Source: UBA965 sp040396955 (lineage in GTDB: Bacteria > Chloroflexota > Chloroflexia > Chloroflexales > Roseiflexaceae). Taken from it: a stretch of 64,000 nucleotides of DNA. Numbering within the stretch: position 1 is the first letter of the stretch; every line of letters starts with the position of its first letter. Positions 42,134 to 51,427 of the stretch are shown here, in pieces. Made by a program: the position numbers and the translations under genes. The DNA lies in the NCBI GenBank assembly GCA_040396955.1, contig JBBAWX010000001.1:62001-126000 (forward strand), in the 5' to 3' direction. The notes beneath the pieces were generated by a model. That model was given only the letters and a program-made list of their open reading frames with translations, had not been told where the DNA came from and did not search any database.

Positions 42134-44665
42134 ATGAGTTTGCATGCAACCGCGTCTGAGACGCGCCCTACGCGCCATATTCCCGAAGTCATGAGCCCGG
42201 CCGGGTATTGGCCTCAGCTTCACGCTGCCATTGAGTCTGGAGCCGATGCCGTCTACTTCGGGTTGACCCATTTTACTGCCCGTGCCAAAGTGGGATTCGT
42301 GCTCGACGAATTGCCCGATGTGATGCGTACCCTTCACGCCCGTGGTGTACGCGGGTTTCTCACGTTCAACACGTTGATTTTTGGGCACGAACTGCGTGAA
42401 GCAGCGCGTACACTGGCTGCCATTGCTGCGGCTGGCACCGATGCGGTTATCGTGCAGGATGTGGGCATGGCACGTTTGGCCAAGCAAATCGCTCCGCAGA
42501 TGGAAGTGCACGGCAGTACACAGATGAGTATTACGAGTCATGCAGGGGTCGAATTCGCGCGCAGTTTGGGCGTTGATCGCGTCGTGTTGGCGCGTGAGTT
42601 GTCATTGACCGAGATTCGTAGCATTCGTCAGGCCAGCGACATGGAGCTCGAGGTGTTCGTTCATGGGGCGTTGTGCGTCTCATATTCGGGGCAGTGCTTT
42701 TCATCGGAGGCTTGGGGTGGGCGCAGTGCCAATCGTGGCCAGTGTGCCCAAGCGTGTCGTCTACCCTACGATCTCATGGTCGATGGGCGACAGCGCCCCC
42801 TCGGTGATGCGCGCTATCTGCTGTCGCCTGGCGATCTCATGGCCATCGATCATGTGCCCGAATTGGTCGATATTGGGGTGGCCTCCCTCAAAATCGAAGG
42901 GCGCTACAAAGATGCCGAGTACGTGGCACTGACGACCCGCGCCTACCGAACTGCCGTGGACGCCGCCATAGCGCGGCTCCCGAATACGGATTTGCCCGCC
43001 GAGAAGTTGCTCCTCGAGCAGGTTTATTCACGCGGGCTGGGTGATTATTTCATTGGAGGCACGAATCATCAAAAGGTGGTGCGTGGGCGCGCACCACGGC
43101 ACCGTGGCGTCTGTGTTGGTCAGGTTACCGGGATTGGTGCCGATGCAATTCGAATTCGCACCAACGCGGTGGCCCTCAAAGCTGGCGATGGTGTGGTCTT
43201 TGATGCTGCCGATTGGCGGAGCCCCGAAGAACCCGAAGAGGGGGGGCGTATTTTTGCCGTACAGCAGGTAGATGTACACCACGTGGACGTGCGTTTTGCA
43301 CGCAATTCCATGGACATGCGTCGCATTCGCGCCGGAGATCTGGTGTGGCGTACCTCGGATGTGGATGTCATCAAGGCGGCGAAACCGCTGCTGGATCCGC
43401 AACAACCAGTGGCGCGCCAAGCGGTGCAGGTCATGATTGTCAGTGAGCCACAGCAGCCTATCACGTTTGTGTGGCAACTGCGCAATCACCCAGAGGTGAC
43501 GGTTACCATGCAACAACCGTTACACGATGGCGCTGATGTGCGACCTCTCACCGAGGCCCTGATTGCCGAAAAACTGGGACGTCTTGGTGGCTCCGCATAT
43601 CGACTTGCCGAGGTGACAGTAATGGGGTCTGCACCGGTTGCTCTGCCGGTCTCCACTCTCAATCACATTCGGCGTGAAGCCGTACGTCAGCTCGGCGAAA
43701 TCCAAGCACATGCGGTGAGTCGCCAAATAGCCGACCCCGACCTCCGCATCAACGATGCACTGCGTGCGCACCGAATCCGGCCTGCTAGCGTCGATGCGCC
43801 ACCACAGCTCCACGTCATGGTGCGCCAACCAGCCCAGCTCGGAGCGGCTATTGCGGCTCGCCCCACGAGCATTACCCTCGATTATCTGGAGCTGTACGGG
43901 CTGAAAGACGCGGTCGCGCAAGTGCGCGCAGCTGGCATCGCCGTGCGCGTGGCGAGCCCGCGCGTGATAAAACCGGGCGAAGAGCGCATCGTAGATTTTT
44001 TGGTGCGCCTTGATTGTCCGATTGTGGTGCGTGGTGCTGGTATGTTGCAGGATGTACAGGGAGTAGCTCAGCACCCGCTCGTCGGTGATTTTAGCCTTAA
44101 TGCGGCCAACGTGCTATCCGCATCGTTGTTGCTTGATGCTGGCTTGACACGCATCACGCCAACCCACGACTGTAATGCGGCACAAATCACCGAGCTGATA
44201 GAGCATTTGGGTGGTGATGCGGTTGAGGTAATCGCCTATCATCATTTACCGGTTTTTCACACCGAACACTGCGTATTTTGTCGCTTTTTGTCGACTGGCA
44301 CAAGCTACAAAGATTGTGGTCGCCCCTGCGAAAAGCACGACGTCGGCTTGCGTGATCAGCACGGGCGTGTCCACCCGGTGATTGCCGACGTCGGTTGTCG
44401 TAATACAGTCTTTGGTGCGCAATCTCAAGATGCCAGCAAACACATGGCACGATGGTTGCAGGGGGGATTACGACATGTGCGCCTTGAGTTCGTGCAGGAG
44501 CATCCGACCCAACTGCAACACATCATTCAACTCTATCAAAAAGGGCTGGCCGGCGAGTTGGCTTGGGGCGACATCGCCAAATCGTTGCGCACGGTCGCTC
44601 CAAGTGGTACCACCGAGGGGAGCTTCTTTGTGCCCGAAAACCATACGATTATCCCGTTGTTGTAG
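42134..44665 (+). CDS. U32 family protein (RlhA/YhbU-like, long form)
   Basis: 843 residues. The N-terminal TIM-barrel U32 domain has EVMSPAGYWPQLHAAIESGADAVYFG, FLTFNTLIFGHEL and the signature ELEVFVHGALCVSYSGQCF with the conserved cysteines GQCAQACR. A C-terminal DUF3656-like extension (about 390-840) has a second Cys cluster: HCVFCRF, DCGRPC and DVGC. Bacterial U32 proteins such as RlhA and TrhP are now known to hydroxylate 23S rRNA or tRNA rather than act as collagenases, so an RNA-modification role is preferred over peptidase. Well-spaced promoter upstream; convergent with the sortase gene 12 bases away. Confidence 0.88.
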   Translation: MSLHATASETRPTRHIPEVMSPAGYWPQLHAAIESGADAVYFGLTHFTARAKVGFVLDELPDVMRTLHARGVRGFLTFNTLIFGHELREAARTLAAIAAAGTDAVIVQDVGMARLAKQIAPQMEVHGSTQMSITSHAGVEFARSLGVDRVVLARELSLTEIRSIRQASDMELEVFVHGALCVSYSGQCFSSEAWGGRSANRGQCAQACRLPYDLMVDGRQRPLGDARYLLSPGDLMAIDHVPELVDIGVASLKIEGRYKDAEYVALTTRAYRTAVDAAIARLPNTDLPAEKLLLEQVYSRGLGDYFIGGTNHQKVVRGRAPRHRGVCVGQVTGIGADAIRIRTNAVALKAGDGVVFDAADWRSPEEPEEGGRIFAVQQVDVHHVDVRFARNSMDMRRIRAGDLVWRTSDVDVIKAAKPLLDPQQPVARQAVQVMIVSEPQQPITFVWQLRNHPEVTVTMQQPLHDGADVRPLTEALIAEKLGRLGGSAYRLAEVTVMGSAPVALPVSTLNHIRREAVRQLGEIQAHAVSRQIADPDLRINDALRAHRIRPASVDAPPQLHVMVRQPAQLGAAIAARPTSITLDYLELYGLKDAVAQVRAAGIAVRVASPRVIKPGEERIVDFLVRLDCPIVVRGAGMLQDVQGVAQHPLVGDFSLNAANVLSASLLLDAGLTRITPTHDCNAAQITELIEHLGGDAVEVIAYHHLPVFHTEHCVFCRFLSTGTSYKDCGRPCEKHDVGLRDQHGRVHPVIADVGCRNTVFGAQSQDASKHMARWLQGGLRHVRLEFVQEHPTQLQHIIQLYQKGLAGELAWGDIAKSLRTVAPSGTTEGSFFVPENHTIIPLL

Positions 44666-44677
44666 CAGGGAGTCCGA

Positions 44678-45397
44678 TTAGGGGATTGGTGTGGCAACGA
44701 CGATGAGGCGCTGTGTGAAGCGTTGTTCACCGCGTGCCGGCCAGCAGGTGATCAGGGTCACCTGCTCGTTGGGTGTGGGGTCGAGGAGTGCCATGTTGGC
44801 AATGTGTTCGGCACTGTTGGCGCTTTCACTGGCGACATAGGTGATATTGGTGACGGCGTAGGTGTGCGTGCCGGTGTCGCTGATAATGGTGATGCGGTCC
44901 CCGCGGTGAAGTTTGTCAAGATCCGCAAATAAGCGACCATAGCCGGCCACGTGTGAACTCAGTACGATGTTGCTCCCACCCCCTGGTCGTCCGGAATCCT
45001 GGTGATGGCCGACCGCATAGCGCGCAACTTCCCATTCGGTCTCGTTGGTGGCTGGGTTGAGGTACCAGCCCACTGGAATGATGGTCGCATCAAGGGCAAT
45101 TGCGGGAATCTGCAGGCGCCGTGGAAGCGCATTCTCAGCGGAGATTGCTTCACTCTGAGCAACACCTGTCGGTTGTTGGGTAGGCACCGTTGCAACGGCA
45201 GTGGCAATTTGGTGCATGCGAATCGTCACCATCTGCAGGATGATGTAGAGCACCAGCACGGTGCATATGATGAATGCAATATAGCTGGCCGTGCGCCAGC
45301 CGATGAGTGTGCGCCACCGTGTGGCCCGTTGCGGGAGTTGTAAGAGGTAGGCAAAGCGCCGTCGCCGCAACGTTTTGAACTGCGGTGGTTGCGGCAT
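44678..45397 (-). CDS. Sortase
   Basis: 239 residues. A single N-terminal membrane helix (about 36-57) is followed by a linker and the sortase beta-barrel. Catalytic residues: His149 in VLSSHVAGYG, Cys218 in TLITCWP, and Arg230 in RFTQRLIVVA. These cleave a sorting signal between Thr and Gly and attach the protein to the cell envelope. The class is D/E-like by size. It begins 1 base after the stop of an adjacent gene whose product carries an FPNTG motif; that protein is the obvious substrate. Confidence 0.9.
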   Translation of the reverse strand: MPQPPQFKTLRRRRFAYLLQLPQRATRWRTLIGWRTASYIAFIICTVLVLYIILQMVTIRMHQIATAVATVPTQQPTGVAQSEAISAENALPRRLQIPAIALDATIIPVGWYLNPATNETEWEVARYAVGHHQDSGRPGGGSNIVLSSHVAGYGRLFADLDKLHRGDRITIISDTGTHTYAVTNITYVASESANSAEHIANMALLDPTPNEQVTLITCWPARGEQRFTQRLIVVATPIP

Positions 45398-45398
45398 G

Positions 45399-45830
45399 CT
45401 AGCGCCTCCGTCCTCCTATGTACCCTAGGAGTGCGATGATGCCCACCAAGATGCTGAGCCCCACGATGGGACGCCGCATCACATCAAGCTCGTCGATGAG
45501 TCCCGTGTTCGGGAATTGGGTTGGTCGGCTCCCGGTTTGATTGCTGGTGGTGGGTCGCAGAGTACTCCGGAGCACCGTGGCAGTATTCACCACCGTGCTG
45601 CCGACTAGCGTTGCAGTGGGTGTGGCGAGACGTTGCGTGCCATTTGTACCCGCCGAATCAACTGCGGTGCTATCGGTGGTACGTGTCGCTGACGGTACCG
45701 GTGCCGTACTGATGCTGTTGGTCTGGTTGGGGAGGCTCCCCTGCTGGCTGAGTGTGCTTTGCTGGATTGCGCGGAATATGCCCGCAATCAGTGCCACTAA
45801 CACCAGCAATGCGATAATTTGACGGGTCAT
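45399..45830 (-). CDS. Putative sortase substrate with FPNTG sorting signal
   Basis: 143 residues. The N-terminus has a signal-like helix (about 4-22). A Thr/Ser/Asn-rich low-complexity stretch without a domain spans about 25-104. At the C-terminus, FPNTG (106-110) is followed by a charged spacer, a membrane helix (about 121-139) and an RRR tail, the full layout of a cell-wall sorting signal with Phe in place of Leu. Its 1-base spacing from the sortase gene supports pairing. There is no globular domain; it may be a small surface stalk or a tether. It begins a divergent region with a candidate promoter. Confidence 0.75.
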   Translation of the reverse strand: MTRQIIALLVLVALIAGIFRAIQQSTLSQQGSLPNQTNSISTAPVPSATRTTDSTAVDSAGTNGTQRLATPTATLVGSTVVNTATVLRSTLRPTTSNQTGSRPTQFPNTGLIDELDVMRRPIVGLSILVGIIALLGYIGGRRR

Positions 45831-45871
45831 CGCTGTGCATCCTCACCAATACTACTGATACGATGTAATGT

Positions 45872-45900
45872 AGTATACTCTTTTTATGCGGTCACGTCTA
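45872..45900 (-). promoter_or_regulatory. Candidate promoter of the FPNTG/sortase unit
   Basis: Minus strand TAGACG (45900-45895), 17-base spacer, TATACT (45877-45872), 42 bases before the start codon. Confidence 0.45.
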
Positions 45901-46048
45901 TGCTCCACGGTGGTACGTGTACACGATGTCCATGCTACTGCGCATCGTGTTGCGAATGTCATCGATTTGTAATGAAGCCACAATCGTGGATGAAGTGGGC
46001 AGTTTATGATGAAGGTGCGGTAGACAGATAGCAGCAGGGAAGGCGACC

Positions 46049-47275
46049 GTGGCGAGTAGAAACACGAGTATTAATCGTCCCCGGCAAGAGAACCCGACAG
46101 ACATGTTGTCGGCGCTGTTGGCCGATCGCAAAACGGAAGGCTTGCGATTTGGGCGACATAATGTCATGCTTGGAGATATTATCCATGCTATTGCCGAAAA
46201 CATCGGTTTTCGTCCAGCGGGCAGCATTGCCGAGACGAAGGCGGCTGCCTATATGTCATCGTTGTGGCAAAAAGCTGACGTGCTCCATTGGACTGACACG
46301 TTTCAAGCGCATACACGTGTGACGAGTTTTATACCCACACTCACGATGATCAGCGTACTTGCGGTATTTTTAGTGCCATTTCAAGGGCTGCTGGCATTAT
46401 GTGTGGCGGTGGTGGGGCTCGTATTTGCGATTGTGTTGTTGTATGCTGATGTGCCGCCGACGCACCGAGGTAAGGGGAGCAGTCAAAACGTCGTTGCACT
46501 ACGCAAATCGATACTCCAAGCGCGGCGGCGTGTTGTGTTTTTGGCACCACTCGATACCATATCGACGCCAGAGCGCTGGATGTCACTCCGGCGGAGTGTA
46601 TTCATGTTGACCATACAGGTTGCGCTGTTGTTGGTTGGCGTATTTGATCCCTTACCGTTGGTTGATTTCATTGAGAATGTGTCCATCGTGTGGTTGACCG
46701 TATTGCCGGCAAGTTTGTTTGTGGCGGCCTATGTTGCAGAATCAATTCAACGTCGTGAATATACGCACGGTGCATTGAGTCATGCTAGTGCATTAGCGAC
46801 CATGGCATGTGCACTCGATGAATTTGAACAACTCCAGCATACGGAGGTATGGGCAGTTGCGGTAGGGGCAAGTAGTACGCATGCGGGCATCCTTGATCTG
46901 ATTCAGCGTTATCCGTTTGATGGACAATCGACGTTTTTTATCACCTTGGCAGGGCTCGGTCGTGGCACGTTTTGTTATACGGTACAAGAAGGGTACGACC
47001 GTGGGCGGAGCGTTGATCCACTGCTCTTAGAGTTGGCCACCGAGATGTCGCCAGTGATTAACATTGAGGCCCGTGTAAGTAAACAATCGCACCTGCTCCG
47101 CATGTTGTTGCGACGGCAATACCGTGCCATTGAGCTGACGTGTCTTGATGACTCTGGATTTGTGCCATTCCAAGGGCACGCTCGAGACACGGCTGAAGTA
47201 GTGAGTTTGCCCATTCTTGAGCGTGCGGTACGTGCCTGTGTCATGCTGGTCAAATCCATTGATGCATTGAATTAG
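46049..47275 (+). CDS. Membrane protein with a degenerate M28-peptidase-like domain
   Basis: 408 residues from a GTG preceded by AGGGAAGG. Two hydrophobic pairs (about 94-132 and 185-229) interrupt an M28 aminopeptidase-like fold. The M28 motifs can be aligned, but metal and catalytic residues are replaced: FLAPLDT instead of AHYDS (His to Pro167, Asp169 kept), GALSHAS instead of GANDNAS (Asp to Ser244), GASSTHAG instead of GAEEXGLLG (both Glu to Ser275, Ser276), Asp to Ala301. Only His377 in GHARDTAE resembles the last ligand. It would therefore be a pseudo-peptidase. This alignment is by eye. It precedes a genuine M20 peptidase gene by 36 bases. Confidence 0.7.
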   Translation: MASRNTSINRPRQENPTDMLSALLADRKTEGLRFGRHNVMLGDIIHAIAENIGFRPAGSIAETKAAAYMSSLWQKADVLHWTDTFQAHTRVTSFIPTLTMISVLAVFLVPFQGLLALCVAVVGLVFAIVLLYADVPPTHRGKGSSQNVVALRKSILQARRRVVFLAPLDTISTPERWMSLRRSVFMLTIQVALLLVGVFDPLPLVDFIENVSIVWLTVLPASLFVAAYVAESIQRREYTHGALSHASALATMACALDEFEQLQHTEVWAVAVGASSTHAGILDLIQRYPFDGQSTFFITLAGLGRGTFCYTVQEGYDRGRSVDPLLLELATEMSPVINIEARVSKQSHLLRMLLRRQYRAIELTCLDDSGFVPFQGHARDTAEVVSLPILERAVRACVMLVKSIDALN

Positions 47276-47311
47276 CCAGCACGTTTTGTATAGCGAAAGC
47301 GAGATGCACAT

Positions 47312-48448
47312 ATGACCACATCCCTGGTGACGTGGCTCCAGCGCCTTGTCAATATTCCGAGTGTGACGCCCAATCACGCTGGCCCCAAGGCACTTACCCC
47401 GGGAGAAGGGGCCATGACCACCTATGTCGCTCGTGCTTTTCAGGATTTAGAAGCCGATGAGATTATTTATGACCCGGTATTGCCTGGTCGTGATAATTTG
47501 TACGGGGTCTGGTACGGCACTAATCCGCACGACATCATGCTCCTCGATGTCCACCTTGATACGGTGGGTGTCGAGCAGATGCACATCGATCCGTTTGGCG
47601 GCGAGGTACGCGATGAACGCATCTACGGACGCGGTGCGGTCGATACCAAAGCCAGCCTTGCCATTGCGCTACATCTGCTGGAATCGCATATCACCAGTGG
47701 CAAAGCGTTGCCCTACACGGTCGTCATTGCAACGACGGTCGACGAAGAAGAGGGGGGGACGGGCGCGTTGGCGTTGGTCAAGTGGCTCAACCAACGTGGC
47801 TGGCGCCCACAACGCATGGTAGTGGCAGAGCCGACGTTGTGCCAGCCAGTGTATGGCCACAAGGGGCTGGTGCGTCAGTTCATCAGTGTCCAGGGTGTTG
47901 CAGCGCATACCGCTCAGCCACATTTGGGCCAAAACGCGATTGCCGCCATGGCACACATCATCACGGCACTCACGGCCGAGCATGAACGACTGCAAGGTGT
48001 GCCGGCAGCCGGGTTGGGGCATGGTACGCTGACGGTCTCGTTGATTGATGGAGGGCGTGGAATGAACATCGTGCCCGATCACTGCCGTATCGGCATTGAT
48101 CGCCGTGTGGTAGATGGCGAGGACGTCGCCCAGGTGGCGGCTGACATCGAGGCAATCTGTCGTGCTGCGTCGCCACTCCCGGTGACGGTGGAGCAAGTCA
48201 TCCATGCCAACGCCTTTTTTCAAGATCCTACGCATCCATGGGTCGGTGAGATTGCCCAGCATCACGGCAACGAGGCCACCATTGCGCCGTATGGCACCAA
48301 CGCCTATGCCTACACCGATCTCGCCGAGTGTTGTGTGGTGTACGGTCCTGGTTCGATAGCCCAGGCTCATACAGCTGACGAATGGATTGCCGTAGCCGAA
48401 CTCGAGCGGGCAGCGGACTTTTACCGGCGTTGGTGGAAATTGACATAA
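47312..48448 (+). CDS. M20 family metallopeptidase (ArgE/DapE/CPG2-like)
   Basis: 378 residues. The full zinc-ligand and catalytic set is present: His81 and Asp83 in LLDVHLDTVG, Asp111 in GRGAVDTKAS, Glu145/Glu146 in TTVDEEEGGTG, and Glu173 in VVAEPT; a final His is expected in QAHTADEWI. The lid domain includes GVAAHTAQPHLGQNAI. Substrates of this class are N-acyl amino acids or dipeptides; which one is unknown. It follows the degenerate M28-like gene and precedes a DUF4432-type gene by 10 bases, consistent with one transcript. Confidence 0.92.
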   Translation: MTTSLVTWLQRLVNIPSVTPNHAGPKALTPGEGAMTTYVARAFQDLEADEIIYDPVLPGRDNLYGVWYGTNPHDIMLLDVHLDTVGVEQMHIDPFGGEVRDERIYGRGAVDTKASLAIALHLLESHITSGKALPYTVVIATTVDEEEGGTGALALVKWLNQRGWRPQRMVVAEPTLCQPVYGHKGLVRQFISVQGVAAHTAQPHLGQNAIAAMAHIITALTAEHERLQGVPAAGLGHGTLTVSLIDGGRGMNIVPDHCRIGIDRRVVDGEDVAQVAADIEAICRAASPLPVTVEQVIHANAFFQDPTHPWVGEIAQHHGNEATIAPYGTNAYAYTDLAECCVVYGPGSIAQAHTADEWIAVAELERAADFYRRWWKLT

Positions 48449-48458
48449 AAGGAGCAAT

Positions 48459-49556
48459 ATGGGAACAACCTCATTGCACACCCACGGGTGTCGGATCTCT
48501 GATGAGTGGCAGATTCGTGGGATACGGGCGGCAGTCATCGAAAACGAGCTGTTGCGTGTCACCGTGCTCCTTGATCGTGGTGCCGAAATCATCGAATTAC
48601 GCCATAAACCGACCGACATCGACCCGCTGTTGCGCCTCCCGGTGCCCATCCACAATCCATCGCGGGCCACCATGTCGATTGCTGGCTCGGTGGGGAGTTA
48701 CATGGACATGTACCTCGGTGGGTGGCAAGAAATCGCCCCTTCTGGTGGTCCAACCAATACGCATCAGGGGGTGGAATACGGCCAGCACGGCGAAGTATCG
48801 CTGTTGCCGTGGGACTCCGTGGTGCTCGAAGATACACCCGAACGCGTCACGTTGCGCTGTAGCGTGCGTGGTGTGCGTTCGCCGATCCGGATTGTGCGCG
48901 ATATGACGTTGGTGCGTGGGCAAGCGACCATGATGGTGCGCGAGACGATGTACAACGATGCGGGTGAGGCATTCGACATCATGTGGGGGCATCATATCGC
49001 CTATGGGCTCCCTTTTTTACAAAACGGCGCACGCATCCACACCTCGGCGGCCAATGTGATGACCCACGGTGTGATGCCGGGATTTACGCCCCGCCGGGCC
49101 CAAGTCGATGTCACGGCGCCGTGGCCCGTGGTGCCTGGGGCTGACGGTGAGCCGCTTGATTTGAGTGTGGTGCCGGCGGTCAGCGCGGCGCACGGGCGTG
49201 AGTTGGCCTATCTCACCGATTACCCCGATGCTGCCTGGTACACGCTGTACAGCGATGCCCTCAATCTCGGCGTAGCGGTGGCCTGGGACGCGCAGGTGTT
49301 CAAGCATGTGTGGTTGTGGCAAGAGCTGGCCTGGGCCACGGGCTTTCCGTGGTGGGGGCGGAGTTATGCGGTGGCGCTCGAGCCGTGGAGCAGTCATCCG
49401 TCGTCGGGATTGGCGGAGGCAGTGGCACAGGGCACCCAACGCACGATTCCGGCCTATGGGCAGGTCGAGGCCTTTTTGACGATTGGGCTGTATCAAGATG
49501 GGCGGAGTCCAGTGCTAGTACGTCCGGATGGTACGATTGATTTTGGTGATGTATGA
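48459..49556 (+). CDS. Aldose-epimerase-like protein (DUF4432 type)
   Basis: 365 residues. Galactose-mutarotase-like beta-sandwich features: LLDRGAEIIELRHK, YMDMYLGGWQEIAPSGGPTN, the central GQHGEVSLLPW with its conserved His, and DIMWGHHIAYG. These match DUF4432 proteins, which bind or epimerise sugars at the anomeric carbon; the exact reaction is not established for the family. AAAAGGAG precedes the ATG. The stop overlaps the next start (ATGA), so it is coupled to the YbaK-type gene. Confidence 0.8.
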   Translation: MGTTSLHTHGCRISDEWQIRGIRAAVIENELLRVTVLLDRGAEIIELRHKPTDIDPLLRLPVPIHNPSRATMSIAGSVGSYMDMYLGGWQEIAPSGGPTNTHQGVEYGQHGEVSLLPWDSVVLEDTPERVTLRCSVRGVRSPIRIVRDMTLVRGQATMMVRETMYNDAGEAFDIMWGHHIAYGLPFLQNGARIHTSAANVMTHGVMPGFTPRRAQVDVTAPWPVVPGADGEPLDLSVVPAVSAAHGRELAYLTDYPDAAWYTLYSDALNLGVAVAWDAQVFKHVWLWQELAWATGFPWWGRSYAVALEPWSSHPSSGLAEAVAQGTQRTIPAYGQVEAFLTIGLYQDGRSPVLVRPDGTIDFGDV

Positions 49557-50029
49557 CGTACGAACTCCCCGCAAGTGCTCAGCGGGTACAACAGGCTCTG
49601 CGTGATGCGGGCAGTCATGCTCAAGTAATTGTGCTTGCTGTGTCCACACGCACGGCCGAGGAGGCTGCGGCGGCCGTGGGATGTGCAGTCGGTCAAATCG
49701 TCAAGTCGTTGATTTTTATGGATGGGCAAGGATTGCCGATCTATGTGGCGGTGAGTGGTCAAAACCGCCTCGACGAGCAGGTGTTTGCACAACAGACTGC
49801 TATTCAACTCAACCGTGCGACGCCTGATTTTGTGCGGCAACATACGGGGTATGCGATCGGTGGTGTGGCGCCGTTTGGGCATACGAGTGGCATGCCGCAC
49901 TATGTCGATGCCACGTTGCTCGAATACCCGACCATTTGGGCGGCTGGTGGCACGCCAAATACCATGGTTGAGTTGCGGAGTGTCGAACTTGTGGCTTTGA
50001 CTGCAGGGATTGTGGTGCGGGTGTGTTGA
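49553..50029 (+). CDS. YbaK/EbsC-type aminoacyl-tRNA deacylase
   Basis: 158 residues. The conserved pieces VGQIVKSLIF and YAIGGVAPFGH define the YbaK/ProX editing domain, which hydrolyses mischarged Cys- or Ala-tRNA(Pro) in trans. The lysine in IVKSLIF is the family's substrate-binding residue. It is translationally coupled to the upstream epimerase-like gene and converges with the alpha-galactosidase operon across a strong hairpin. Confidence 0.88.
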   Translation: MTYELPASAQRVQQALRDAGSHAQVIVLAVSTRTAEEAAAAVGCAVGQIVKSLIFMDGQGLPIYVAVSGQNRLDEQVFAQQTAIQLNRATPDFVRQHTGYAIGGVAPFGHTSGMPHYVDATLLEYPTIWAAGGTPNTMVELRSVELVALTAGIVVRVC

Positions 50030-50037
50030 TGGATGCC

Positions 50038-50074
50038 AAACCACCGCAGTGCACGTAGTGCACTGCGGTGGTTT
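50038..50074. terminator. Bidirectional terminator between convergent operons
   Basis: A perfect 17-bp stem (50038-50054 with 50058-50074) has a 3-base loop, bounded by AAA and TTT, 8 bases after the YbaK-type stop. Confidence 0.8.
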
Positions 50075-50086
50075 GATGTTGGGTGA

Positions 50087-51415
50087 TTAGGCGACCACGG
50101 TGTGTTTGAACTGAGGCAGATAGGCGGCATTCTGGGCGAACATCTCGTTGACCATCTGCTTGATTTCGGCGGGTGCCAGCACGGCAGCCGTGAGTGGATC
50201 GTTGAGGATGGCGTGGTAGACCTTGCGTGGGTCGCCGGTCAAGGCGCCATCAACGGCCATCTCTTCGATTTGTGAGCTGAGTCCGGTGAGCATGGCGACT
50301 TGTGCGGGCAGGGCGCCGACATGGACGGGGTGCAGGCCATCTTTGTCGACAAAGACCGGGACCTCGACACATGCATCTTCGGGCAGGTTGGTGATGAGCT
50401 TGGTGTTGCGCACGTTGCCATTGAAGCGGAACGGCTCGCCGCCAGCGAGGGCATTGATGATGTAGGCGGCGTATTCATGACCGCGCTCGAGTTTGAGGTT
50501 GGCGCTCCCGTCGAACCATGAGCGGGCGTCTTCTTTCCAGCTATCTTCGCGGCGCAGGTACTCGTTGAGGATGTAGGCGTGGTGCCCCGGGTTCCAGCCG
50601 GTACCGTGTGTGCAGTACTGCTCAATCAGGTCTGGGCGTTTGCGGAACCAGGCGTTGTATTCTGAGTTGTGACCACTCGACTCAGTGACGTAGTAGTCGA
50701 GGTTGAGGTACATCTCGTTGCGCACGATTTCTTCGTTGTAGACCTCAGGGCGTTGCATGGCAGCACGGATGAGCGGGTAGGCGTCTTGGTTCTTCCATTC
50801 AAACTTGGTGTACCACGCCATGTGGTTGATGCCGGCACAGACGTAGTCGATCTCCTCGAACGGCGCACCAATCCAGCGTGCCAGCATTTCAGCGGTGCCT
50901 TGCACACTATGACAGAGGCCGGTGATGGCAATTGGACTCTCGTGTTGCATGGCACGACAGAGCATGGCCATCGGGTTGGTGTAGTTGAGCATCATGGCGT
51001 TGGGGCAGTAGCGCTCCATGTCTTTGGCGATGGCCAACATTTCGGGGATGGTGCGCAAGGCGCGGAAGATGCCCGATGGACCGCGGGTGTCACCCACGTT
51101 GATGTCAATGCCGTAGCGCTTGGGAATCTCGATGTCGTGGCGCCATACTTGTACGCCGCCGGCCAAAATGGTGACCAGCACGACATCTGCGCCTTGAAGC
51201 GCCTCGGCGCGGTTCATGGTGGTGCGTACCGTGGCCGGGTATTTGCCGAGCTCAATAATGCGCTTCACGGAGCGTTCGGCGAACTCAAGGCGCTCGGCGT
51301 TGATGTCCATCAGTACCAGCTCAGCATCACTGAGGCGCGAGAAGGTCAAGATGTCGCGCACGAGTGTGCGTGTGAAGCCGATGCTGCCTGCTCCAATAAA
51401 CGTAATCCGGGTCAT
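50087..51415 (-). CDS. melA: GH4 alpha-galactosidase-like glycosidase
   Basis: 442 residues, GH4 fold. The NAD-binding loop FIGAGSIGF (6-14), the NYTNPM metal motif (144-149), Cys168 in GLCHSVQ and His198 in AGINHMAW, which bind Mn, and downstream YIINAL segments match MelA/AglA-type alpha-galactosidases. GH4 enzymes act by an NAD-dependent oxidation-elimination mechanism and hydrolyse alpha-galactosides such as melibiose and raffinose. It is the last gene of the transport operon, 12 bases after another GH4 gene. Confidence 0.9.
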   Translation of the reverse strand: MTRITFIGAGSIGFTRTLVRDILTFSRLSDAELVLMDINAERLEFAERSVKRIIELGKYPATVRTTMNRAEALQGADVVLVTILAGGVQVWRHDIEIPKRYGIDINVGDTRGPSGIFRALRTIPEMLAIAKDMERYCPNAMMLNYTNPMAMLCRAMQHESPIAITGLCHSVQGTAEMLARWIGAPFEEIDYVCAGINHMAWYTKFEWKNQDAYPLIRAAMQRPEVYNEEIVRNEMYLNLDYYVTESSGHNSEYNAWFRKRPDLIEQYCTHGTGWNPGHHAYILNEYLRREDSWKEDARSWFDGSANLKLERGHEYAAYIINALAGGEPFRFNGNVRNTKLITNLPEDACVEVPVFVDKDGLHPVHVGALPAQVAMLTGLSSQIEEMAVDGALTGDPRKVYHAILNDPLTAAVLAPAEIKQMVNEMFAQNAAYLPQFKHTVVA

Positions 51416-51427
51416 GGGTGCTCCTTT

